Below, piece after piece: positions 51,632 to 63,890 of a stretch of DNA of 64,000 bases. This stretch comes from Labia minor (taxonomy: Eukaryota; Arthropoda; Insecta; Dermaptera; Spongiphoridae). A program made the translations under genes and the position numbers. A model generated the notes under the pieces. The model worked only from the letters and a program-made list of their open reading frames with translations. It did no database searches and was not told the DNA's origin. Position 1 is the stretch's first letter. Each line of letters opens with the position of its first letter. The stretch lies in assembly GCA_963082975.1 (NCBI GenBank), contig CAUJBJ010000027.1:172001-236000 (forward strand). The letters are read 5' to 3'.

Positions 51632-52758
51632 CCCTTTAATATTTGAACAAAATCAGAATTTTCCGTAAGAATTCAATGAAAATATTTAAGAAATCGATCA
51701 AATATGAATTTATTCTTCATTAGAATCAGAAAATTAATAAAATAAAATAAAAAAGATAATTTTATCCCTCGTATTTAAAAAAGTAGGATTTTCCCTTTAA
51801 TATTTGAACAAAATCACACTAATCCGTAAGAATTAAATGAAAATATATAAGAAATCGATCAAATATGAATTTATTCTTCAATAGAATCAGAAAATTAATA
51901 AAATAAAATAAAAAAGATAATTTTATCCCTCGTATTTAAAAAAGTAGGATTTTCCCTTTAATATTTGAATAAAATCACAGTAATCCGTAAGAATTCAATG
52001 AAAATATTTAAGAAATCGATCAAATATGAATTTATTCTTCATTAGAATCAGAAAATTAATAAAATAAAATATAAAAGATAATTTTATCCCTCGTATTTAA
52101 AAAAGTAGGATTTTCCCTTTAATATTTGAACAAAATCACAATAATCCGTAAGAATTCAATGAAAATATTTAAGAAATCGATCAAATATGAATTTATTCTT
52201 CATTAGAATCAGAAAATTAATAAAATAAAATAAAAAAGATAATTTTATCCCTCGTATTTAAAAAAGTAGGATTTTCCCTTTAATATTTGAATAAAATCAC
52301 AGTAATCCGTAAGAATTCAATGAAAATATTTAAGAAATCGATCAAATATGAATTTATTCTTCATTAGAATCAAAAAATTAATAAAATAAAATATAAAAGA
52401 TAATTTTATCCCTCGTATTTAAAAAAGTAGGATTTTCCCTTTAATATTTGAACAAAATCACACTAATCCGTAAGAATTCAATGAAAATATTTAAGAAATC
52501 GATCAAATATGAATTTATTCTTCAATAGAATCAGAAAATTAATAAAATAAAATATAAAAGATAATTTTATCCCTCGTATTTAAAAAAGTAGGAATTTTCC
52601 CTTTAATATTTGAACAAAATCAGATTTTCCGTAAGAATTCAATGAAAATATTTAAGAAATCGATCAAATATGAATTTATTCTTCATTAGAACCAGAAAAT
52701 TAATAAAATAAAATAAAAAAGATAATTTTATCCCTCGTATTTAAAAAACTAGGATTTT

Positions 52759-52976
52759 CCCTTTAATATTTGAACAAAATCACAGTAATCCGTAAGAATT
52801 CAATGAAAATATTTAAGAAATCGATCAAATATGAATTTATTCTTCATTAGAATCAGAAAATGAAAATATTTAAGAAATCGATCAAATATGAATTTATTCT
52901 TCAATAGAATCAGAAAATTAATAAAATAAAATATAAAAGATAATTTTATCCCTCGTATTTAAAAAAGTAGGATTTT
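52759..52976 (+). repeat. Class h2 expanded monomer 14 (218 bp, double hybrid)
   Basis: The junction is at 52861. It has the h2 3' half, but the 5' half is not class h: it begins CCCTTTAATATTTGAAC with CACAGTAATCC and follows a monomer ending AAACTAGG. It is the only expanded monomer not preceded by class g. It lies 1,345 bp after copy 13. Confidence 0.94.
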
Positions 52977-55874
52977 CCCTTTAATATTTGAACAAAATCA
53001 GAATTTTCCGTAAGAATTCAATGAAAATATTTAAGAAATCGATCAAATATGAATTTATTCTTCATTAGAATCAGAAAATTAATAAAATAAAATAAAAAAG
53101 ATAATTTTATCCCTCGTATTTAAAAAAGTAGGATTTTCCCTTTAATATTTGAACAAAATCACACTAATCCGTAAGAATTAAATGAAAATATATAAGAAAT
53201 CGATCAAATATGAATTTATTCTTCAATAGAATCAGAAAATTAATAAAATAAAATAAAAAAGATAATTTTATCCCTCGTATTTAAAAAAGTAGGATTTTCC
53301 CTTTAATATTTGAATAAAATCACAGTAATCCGTAAGAATTCAATGAAAATATTTAAGAAATCGATCAAATATGAATTTATTCTTCATTAGAATCAGAAAA
53401 TTAATAAAATAAAATATAAAAGATAATTTTATCCCTCGTATTTAAAAAAGTAGGATTTTCCCTTTAATATTTGAACAAAATCACAATAATCCGTAAGAAT
53501 TCAATGAAAATATTTAAGAAATCGATCAAATATGAATTTATTCTTCATTAGAATCAGAAAATTAATAAAATAAAATAAAAAAGATAATTTTATCCCTCGT
53601 ATTTAAAAAAGTAGGATTTTCCCTTTAATATTTGAATAAAATCACAGTAATCCGTAAGAATTCAATGAAAATATTTAAGAAATCGATCAAATATGAATTT
53701 ATTCTTCATTAGAATCAAAAAATTAATAAAATAAAATATAAAAGATAATTTTATCCCTCGTATTTAAAAAAGTAGGATTTTCCCTTTAATATTTGAACAA
53801 AATCACAGTAATCCGTAAGAATTCAATGAAAATATTTAAGAAATCGATCAAATATGAATTTATTCTTAATTAGAATCAGAAAATGAATAAAATAAAATAT
53901 AAAAGATAATTTTGTCCGTCGTATTTAAAAAAGTAGGATTTTCCCTTTAATATTTGAACAAAATCAGACTTTTCCGTAAGAATTCAATGAAAATATTTAA
54001 GAAATCGATCAAATATGAATTTATTCTTCATTAGAATCAGAAAATTAATAAAATAAAATAAAAAAGATAATTTTATCCCTCGTATTTAAAAAAGTAGGAT
54101 TTTCCCTTTAATATTTGAACAAAATCACAGTAATCCGTAAGAATTCAATGAAAATATTTAAGAAATCGATCAAATATGAATTTATTCTTCAATAGAATCA
54201 GAAAATTAATAAAATAAAATATAAAAGATAATTTTATCCCTCGTATTTAAAAAAGTAGGATTTTCCCTTTAATATTTGAACAAAATCACACTAATCCGTA
54301 AGAATTCAATGAAAATATTTAAGAAATCGATCAAATATGAATTTATTCTTCATTAGAACCAGAAAATTAATAAAATAAAATAAAAAAGATAATTTTATCC
54401 CTCGTATTTAAAAAACTAGGATTTTCCCTTTAATATTTGAACAAAATCACAGTAATCCTTAAGAATTCAATGAAAATATTTAAGAAATCGATCAAATATG
54501 AATTTATTCTTAATTAGAATCAGAAAATGAATAAAATAAAATATAAAAGATAATTTTGTCCGTCGTATTTAAAAAAGTAGGATTTTCCCTTTAATATTTG
54601 AACAAAATCAGACTTTTCCGTAAAAATTCAATGAAAATATTTAAGAAATCGATCAAATATGAATTTATTCTTCATTAGAATCAGAAAATTAATAAAATAA
54701 ATTAAAAATGATAATTTTATCCCTCGTATTTAAAAAAGTAGGATTTTCCCTTTAATATTTGAACAAAATCACAGTAATCCGTAAGAATTCAATGAAAATA
54801 TTTAAGAAATCGATCAAATATGAATTTATTCTTCATTAGAATCAGAAAATGAATAAAATAAAATATAAAAGATAATTTTATCCCTCGTATTTAAAAAAGT
54901 AGGATTTTCCCTTTAATATTTGAACAAAATCACAATAATCCGTAAGAATTCAATGAAAATATTTAAGAAATCGATCAAATATGAATTTATTCTTCAATAG
55001 AATCAGAAAATTAATAAAATAAAATATAAAAACTAATTTTATCCCTCGTATTTAAAAAAGTAGGATTTTCCCTTTAATATTTGAACAAAATCAGAATTTT
55101 CCGTAAGAATTCAATGAAAATATTTAAGAAATCGATCAAATATGAATTTATTCTTCAATAGAATCAGAAAATTAATAAAATAAAATATAAAAGATAATTT
55201 TATCCCTCGTATTTAAAAAAGTAGGATTTTCCCTTTAATATTTGAACAAAATGAGACTTTTCCGTAAGAATTCAATGAAAATATTTAAGAAATCGATCAA
55301 ATATGAATTTATTCTTCATTAGAATCAGAAAATTAATAAAATAAAATAAAAAAGATAATTTTATCCCTCGTATTTAAAAAAGTAGGATTTTCCCTTTAAT
55401 ATTTTAACAAAATCAGACTTTTCCGTAAGAATTCAATGAAAATATTTAAGAAATCGATCAAATATGAATTTATTCTTCAATAGAATCAGAAAATTAATAA
55501 AATAAAATATAAAAGATAATTTTATCCCTCGTATTTAAAAAAGTAGGTTTTTCCCTTTAATATTTGAACAAAATCAGACTTTTCCGTAAGAATTCAATGA
55601 AAATATTTAAGAAATCGATCAAATATGAATTTATTCTTCATTAGAATCAGAAAATTAATACAATAAAATAAAAAAGATAATTTTATCCCTCGTATTTAAA
55701 AAAGTAGGATTTTCCCTTTAATATTTGAACAAAATCAGACTTTTCCGTCAGAATTCAATGAAAATATTTAAGAAATCGATCAAATATGAATTTATTCTTC
55801 ATTAGAATCAGAAAATTTATAAAATAAAATAAAAAAGATAATTTTATTCCTCGTATTTAAAAAAGTAGGATTTT

Positions 55875-56092
55875 CGCTTTAATATTTGATCAAAATCACA
55901 CTTTTCCGTAAGAATTCAATGAAAATATTTAAGAAATCGATCAAATATGAATTTATTCTTCATTAGAATCAGAAAATGAAAATATTTAAGAAATCGATCA
56001 AATATGAATTTATTCTTCAATAGAATCAGAAAATTAATAAAATAAAATATAAAAGATAATTTTATCCCTCGTATTTAAAAAAGTAGGATTTT
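55875..56092 (+). repeat. Class h2 expanded monomer 15 (218 bp)
   Basis: The junction is at 55977. It has a class h 5' half and a CAATAG/ATTAATAAA 3' half. The preceding class g monomer lacks the TTTATAAAAG neighbour usual in the left territory. Confidence 0.95.
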
Positions 56093-59000
56093 CCCTTTAA
56101 TATTTGAACAAAATCAGAATTTTCCGTAAGAATTCAATGAAAATATTTAAGAAATCGATCAAATATGAATTTATTCTTCAATAGAATCAGAAAATTAATA
56201 AAATAAAATATAAAAGATAATTTTATCCCTCGTATTTAAAAAAGTAGGATTTTCCCTTTAATATTTGAACAAAATCAGACTATTCCGTAAGAATTCAATG
56301 AAAATATTTAAGAAATCGATCAAATATGAATTTATTCTTCATTATAATCAGAAAATTAATAAAATAAAATAAAAAAGATAATTTTATCCCTCGTATTTAA
56401 AAAAGTAGGATTTTCCCTTTAATATTTGAACAAAATCAGACTTTTCCGTAAGAATTCAATGAAAATATTTAAGAAATCGATCAAATATGAATTTATTCTT
56501 AATTAGAATCAGAAAATGAATAAAATAAAATATAAAAGATAATTTTGTCCGTCGTATTTAAAAAAGTAGGATTTTCCCTTTAATATTTGAACAAAATCAG
56601 ACTTTTCCGTAAGAATACAATGAAAATATTTAAGAAATCGATCAAATATGAATTTATTCTTCATTAGAATCAGAAAATGAATAAAATAAAATATAAAAGA
56701 TAATTTTATCCCTCGTATTTAAAAAAGTAGGATTTTCCCTTTAATATTTGAACAAAATCACACTAATCCGTAAGAATTCAATGAAAATATTTAAGAAATC
56801 GATCAAATATGAATTTATTCTTCAATAGAATCAGAAAATTAATAAAATAAAATATAAAAGATAATTTTATCCCTCGTATTTAAAAAAGTAGTAATTTTCC
56901 CTTTAATATTTGAACAAAATCAGATTTTCCTTAAGAATTCAATGAAAATATTTAAGAAATCGATCAAATATGAATTTATTCTTCATTAGAACCAGAAACT
57001 TAATAAAATAAAATAAAAAAGATAATTTTATCCCTCGTATTTAAAAAACTAGGATTTTCCCTTTAATATTTGAACAAAATCAGACTTTTCCGTAAGAATT
57101 CAATGAAAATATTTAAGAAATCGATCAAATATGAATTTATTCTTCATTAGAATCAGAAAATTAATAAAATAAAATAAAAAAGATAATTTTATCCCTCGTA
57201 TTTAAAAAAGTAGGATTTTCCCTTTAATATTTGAACAAAATCACAGTAATCCGTAAGAATTCAATGAAAATATTTAAGAAATCGATCAAATATGAATTTA
57301 TTCTTAATTAGAATCAGAAAATGAATAAAATAAAATATAAAAGATAATTTTGTCCGTCGTATTTAAAAAAGTAGGATTTTCCCTTTAATATTTGAACAAA
57401 ATCAGACTTTTCCGTAAGAATTCAATGAAAATATTTAAGAAATCGATCAAATATGAATTTATTCTTAATTATAATCAGAAAATTAATAAAATAAAATAAA
57501 AAAGATAATTTTATCCCTCGTATTTAAAAAAGTAGGATTTTCCCTTTAATATTTGAACAAAATCAGACTTTTCCGTAAGAATTCAATGAAAATATTTAAG
57601 AAATCGATCAAATATGAATTTATTCTTCATTAGAATCAGAAAATTAATAAAATAAAATAAAAAAGATAATTTTATCCCTCGTATTTAAAAAAGTAGGATT
57701 TTCCCTTTAATATTTGAACAAAATCACAGTAATCCGTAAGAATTCAATGAAAATATTTAAGAAATCGATCAAATATGAATTTATTCTTCAATAGAATCAG
57801 AAAATTAATAAAATAAAATATAAAAGATAAATTTATCCCTCGTATTTAAAAAAGTAGGAATTTTCCCTTTAATATTTGAACAAAATCTGATTTTCCGTAA
57901 GAATTCAATGAAAATATTTAAGAAATCGATCAAATATGAATTTATTCTTCATTAGAACCAGAAACTTAATAAAATAAAATAAAAAAGATAATTTTATCCC
58001 TCGTATTTAAAAAACTAGGATTTTCCCTTTAATATTTGAACAAAATCACAGTAATCCTTAAGAATTCAATGAAAATATTTAAGAAATCGATCAAATATGA
58101 ATTTATTCTTAATTAGAATCAGAAAATGAATAAAATAAAATATAAAAGATAATTTTGTCCGTCGTATTTAAAAAAGTAGGATTTTCCCTTTAATATTTGA
58201 ACAAAATCAGACTTTTCCGTAAGAATACAATGAAAATATTTAAGAAATCGATCAAATATGAATTTATTCTTCATTAGAATCAGAAAATGAATAAAATAAA
58301 ATATAAAAGATAATTTTATCCCTCGTATTTAAAAAAGTAGGATTTTCCCTTTAATATTTGAACAAAATCACAATAATCCGTAAGAATTCAATGAAAATAT
58401 TTAAGAAATCGATCAAATATGAATTTATTCTTCAATAGAATCAGAAAATTAATAAAATAAAATATAAAAACTAATTTTATCCCTCGTATTTAAAAAAGTA
58501 GGATTTTCCCTTTAATATTTGAACAAAATCAGAATTTTCCGTAAGAATTCAATGAAAATATTTAAGAAATCGATCAAATATGAATTTATTCTTCAATAGA
58601 ATCAGAAAATTAATAAAATAAAATATAAAAGATAATTTTATCCCTCGTATTTAAAAAAGTAGGATTTTCCCTTTAATATTTGAACAAAATCAGACTTTTC
58701 CGTAAGAATTCAATGAAAATATTTAAGAAATCGATCAAATATGAATTTATTCTTAATTATAATCAGAAAATTAATAAAATAAAATAAAAAAGATAATTTT
58801 ATCCCTCGTATTTAAAAAAGTAGGATTTTCCCTTTAATATTTGAACAAAATCAGACTTTTCCGTAAGAATTCAATGAAAATATTTAAGAAATCGATCAAA
58901 TATGAATTTATTCTTCAATAGAATCAGAAAATTAATAAAATAAAATATAAAAGATAATTTTATCCCTCGTATTTAAAAAAGTAGGATTTTCCCTTTAATA

Positions 59001-60439
59001 TTTGAACAAAATCACACTAATCCGTAAGAATTCAATGAAAATATTTAAGAAATCGATCAAATATGAATTTATTCTTCAATAGAATCAGAAAATTAATAAA
59101 ATAAAATATAAAAGATAATTTTATCCCTCGTATTTAAAAAAGTAGGAATTTTCCCTTTAATATTTGAACAAAATCAGATTTTCCGTAAGAATTCAATGAA
59201 AATATTTAAGAAATCGATCAAATATGAATTTATTCTTCATTAGAATCAGAAAATGAATAAAATAAAATATAAAAGATAATTTTGTCCGTCGTATTTAAAA
59301 AAGTAGGATTTTCCCTTTAATATTTGAACAAAATCAGACTTTTCCGTAAGAATTCAATGAAAATATTTAAGAAATCGATCAAATATGAATTTATTCTTCA
59401 TTAGAATCAGAAAATGAATAAAATAAAATATAAAAGATAATTTTATCCCTCGTATTTAAAAAAGTAGGATTTTCCCTTTAATATTTGAACAAAATCACAA
59501 TAATCCGTAAGAATTCAATGAAAATATTTAAGAAATCGATCAAATATGAATTTATTCTTCAATAGAATCAGAAAATTAATAAAATAAAATATAAAAACTA
59601 ATTTTATCCCTCGTATTTAAAAAAGTAGGATTTTCCCTTTAATATTTGAACAAAATCAGAATTTTCCGTAAGAATTCAATGAAAATATTTAAGAAATCGA
59701 TCAAATATGAATTTATTCTTCAATAGAATCAGAAAATTAATAAAATAAAATATAAAAGATAATTTTATCCCTCGTATTTAAAAAAGTAGGATTTTCCCTT
59801 TAATATTTGAACAAAATCATACTTTTCCGTAAGAATTCAATGAAAATATTTAAGAAATCGATCAAATATGAATTTATTCTTCATTAGAATCAGAAAATTA
59901 ATAAAATAAAATAAAAAAGATAATATTATCCCTCGTATTTAAAAAAGTAGGATTTTCCCTTTAATATTTTAACAAAATCAGACTTTTCAGTAAGAATTCA
60001 ATGAAAATATTTAAGAAATCGATCAAATATGAATTTATTCTTCAATAGAATCAGAAAATTAATAAAATAAAATATAAAAGATAATTTTATCCCTCGTATT
60101 TAAAAAAGTAGGTTTTTCCCTTTAATATTTGAACAAAATCAGACTTTTCCGTAAGAATTCAATGAAAATATTTAAGAAATCGATCAAATATGAATTTATT
60201 CTTCATTAGAATCAGAAAATTAATAAAATAAAATAAAAAAGATAATTTTATCCCTCGTATTTAAAAAAGTAGGATTTTCCCTTTAATATTTGAACAAAAT
60301 CAGACTTTTCCGTCAGAATTCAATGAAAATATTTAAGAAATCGATCAAATATGAATTTATTCTTCATTAGAATCAGAAAATTTATAAAATAAAATAAAAA
60401 AGATAATTTTATTCCTCGTATTTAAAAAAGTAGGATTTT

Positions 60440-60657
60440 CGCTTTAATATTTGATCAAAATCACACTTTTCCGAAAGAATTCAATGAAAATATTTAAGAA
60501 ATCGATCAAATATGAATTTATTCTTCATTAGAATCAGAAAATGAAAATATTTAAGAAATCGATCAAATATGAATTTATTCTTCAATAGAATCAGAAAATT
60601 AATAAAATAAAATATAAAAGATAATTTTATCCCTCGTATTTAAAAAAGTAGGATTTT
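60440..60657 (+). repeat. Class h2 expanded monomer 16 (218 bp)
   Basis: The junction is at 60542, 4,565 bp after copy 15. It carries a private CCGAAAG (usual CCGTAAG) near 60474. It is the last expanded monomer in the window. Confidence 0.95.
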
Positions 60658-63476
60658 CCCTTTAATATTTGAACAAAATCAGAATTTTCCGTAAGAATTC
60701 AATGAAAATATTTAAGAAATCGATCAAATATGAATTTATTCTTCAATAGAATCAGAAAATTAATAAAATAAAATATAAAAGATAATTTTATCCCTCGTAT
60801 TTAAAAAAGTAGGATTTTCCCTTTAATATTTGAACAAAATCAGACTTTTCCGTAAGAATTCAATGAAAATATTTAAGAAATCGATCAAATATGAATTTAT
60901 TCTTCATTAGAATCAGAAAATTAATAAAATAAAATAAAAAAGATAATTTTATCCCTCGTATTTAAAAAAGTAGGATTTTCCCTTTAATATTTGAACAAAA
61001 TCAGACTTTTCCGTAAGAATTCAATGAAAATATTTAAGAAATCGATCAAATATGAATTTATTCTTCAATAGAATCAGAAAATTAATAAAATAAAATATAA
61101 AAGATAATTTTATCCCTCGTATTTAAAAAAGTAGGATTTTCCCTTTAATATTTGAACAAAATCAGACTTTTCCGTAAGAATTCAATGAAAATATTTAAGA
61201 AATCGATCAAATATGAATTTATTCTTAATTATAATCAGAAAATTAATAAAATAAAATAAAAAAGATAATTTTATCCCTCGTATTTAAAAAAGTAGGATTT
61301 TCCCTTTAATATTTGAACAAAATCAGACTTTTCCGTAAGAATTCAATGAAAATATTTAAGAAATCGATCAAATATGAATTTATTCTTCAATAGAATCAGA
61401 AAATTAATAAAATAAAATATAAAAGATAATTTTATCCCTCGTATTTAAAAAAGTAGGATTTTCCCTTTAATATTTGAACAAAATCACACTAATCCGTAAG
61501 AATTCAATGAAAATATTTAAGAAATCGATCAAATATGAATTTATTCTTAATTAGAATCAGAAAATGAATAAAATAAAATATAAAAGATAATTTTGTCCGT
61601 CGTATTTAAAAAAGTAGGATTTTCCCTTTAATATTTGAACAAAATCAGACTTTTCCGTAAGAATTCAATGAAAATATTTAAGAAATCGATCAAATATGAA
61701 TTTATTCTTCATTAGAATCAGAAAATTAATAAAATAAAATAAAAAAGATAATTTTATCCCTCGTATTTAAAAAAGTAGGATTTTCCCTTTAATATTTGAA
61801 CAAAATCACAGTAATCCGTAAGAATTCAATGAAAATATTTAAGAAATCGATCAAATATGAATTTATTCTTCAATAGAATCAGAAAATTAATAAAATAAAA
61901 TATAAAAGATAATTTTATCCCTCGTATTTAAAAAAGTAGGATTTTCCCTTTAATATTTGAACAAAATCACACTAATCCGTAAGAATTCAATGAAAATATT
62001 TAAGAAATCGATCAAATATGAATTTATTCTTCAATAGAATCAGAAAATTAATAAAATAAAATATAAAAGATAATTTTATCCCTCGTATTTAAAAAAGTAG
62101 GAATTTTCCCTTTAATATTTGAACAAAATCAGATTTTCCGTAAGAATTCAATGAAAATATTTAAGAAATCGATCAAATATGAATTTATTCTTCATTAGAA
62201 CCAGAAACTTAATAAAATAAAATAAAAAAGATAATTTTATCCCTCGTATTTAAAAAACTAGGATTTTCCCTTTAATATTTGAACAAAATCACAGTAATCC
62301 TTAAGAATTCAATGAAAATATTTAAGAAATCGATCAAATATGAATTTATTCTTAATTAGAATCAGAAAATGAATAAAATAAAATATAAAAGATAATTTTG
62401 TCCGTCGTATTTAAAAAAGTAGGATTTTCCCTTTAATATTTGAACAAAATCAGACTTTTCCGTAAGAATTCAATGAAAATATTTAAGAAATCGATCAAAT
62501 ATGAATTTATTCTTCATTAGAATCAGAAAATGAATAAAATAAAATATAAAAGATAATTTTATCCCTCGTATTTAAAAAAGTAGGATTTTCCCTTTAATAT
62601 TTGAACAAAATCACAATAATCCGTAAGAATTCAATGAAAATATTTAAGAAATCGATCAAATATGAATTTATTCTTCATTAGAATCAGAAAATTAATAAAA
62701 TAAAATAAAAAAGATAATTTTATCCCTCGTATTTAAAAAAGTAGGATTTTCCCTTTAATATTTGAACAAAATCAGACTTTTCCGTAAGAATTCAATGAAA
62801 ATATTTAAGAAATCGATCAAATATGAATTTATTGTTCAATAGAATCAGAAAATTAATAAAATAAAATATAAAAGATAATTTTATCCCTCGTATTTAAAAA
62901 AGTAGGATTTTCCCTTTAATATTTGAACAAAATCAGACTTTTCCGTAAGAATTCAATGAAAATATTTAAGAAATCGATCAAATATGAATTTATTCTTCAA
63001 TAGAATCAGAAAATTAATAAAATAAAATATAAAAGATAATTTTATCCCTCGTATTTAAAAAAGTAGGATTTTCCTTTTAATATTTGAACAAAATCAGACT
63101 TTTCCGTAAGAATTCAATGAAAATATTTAAGAAATCGATCAAATATGAATTTATTCTTCATTATAATCAGAAAATTAATAAAATAAAATAAAAAAGATAA
63201 TTTTATCCCTCGTATTTAAAAAAGTAGGATTTTCCCTTTAATATTTGAACAAAATCAGACTTTTCCGTAAGAATTCAATGAAAATATTTAAGAAATCGAT
63301 CAAATATGAATTTATTCTTCAATAGAATCAGAAAATGAATAAAATAAAATATAAAAGATAATTTTATCCCTCGTATTTAAAAAAGTAGGATTTTCCCTTT
63401 AATATTTGAACAAAATCAGACTTTTCCGTAAGAATTCAATGAAAATATTTAAGAAATCGATCAAATATGAATTTAT

Positions 63477-63890
63477 TCTTTTAATTAGAATCAGAAAATG
63501 AATAAAATAAAATATAAAAGATAATTTTATCCCTCGTATTTAAAAAAGTAGGATTTTCCCTTTAATATTTGAACAAAAATCACACTAATCCGTAAGAATT
63601 CAATGAAAATATTTAAGAAATCGATCAAAAATGAATTTATTCTTCATTAGAATCAGAAAATTAATAAAATAAAATAAAAAAGATAATTTTATCCCTCGTA
63701 TTTAAAAAAGTAGGATTTTCCCTTTAATATTTGAATAAAATCACAGTAATCCGTAAGAATTCAATGAAAATATTTAAGAAATCGATCAAATATGAATTTA
63801 TTCTTCAATAGAATCAGAAAATTAAATAAAATAAAATATAAAAGATAATTTTATCCCTCGTATTTAAAAAAGTAGGATTTTCCCCTTTAA
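63477..63890 (+). repeat. Cluster of private indels near the right end
   Basis: Four separate length changes fall within about 400 bp: TTCTTTTAATTAG (+2 near 63481), GAACAAAAATC (+1 at 63575-63579), ATTAAATAAA (+1 near 63825) and TTTTCCCCTTT (+1 at 63881-63884). There is also CAAAAATG (T to A at 63630). The preceding 63 kb has only two private 1-bp deletions outside the recurrent class variants. Confidence 0.85.

Larger units (their letters stand above)
51414..53781 (+). repeat. Tandem pair of a 1,345-bp HOR (8-mer)
   Basis: The order is h2, d/a hybrid, e, b, c', b(CAAAAAATTA), from 51414 and again from 52759. Private marks match at 1,345 bp: junctions at 51516 and 52861, class e at 51835 and 53180, and the A of TCAAAAAATT at 52373 and 53718. 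The first copy is followed by two more monomers (52437 and 52599) to complete the eight. The second copy diverges at 53782. Confidence 0.87.
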
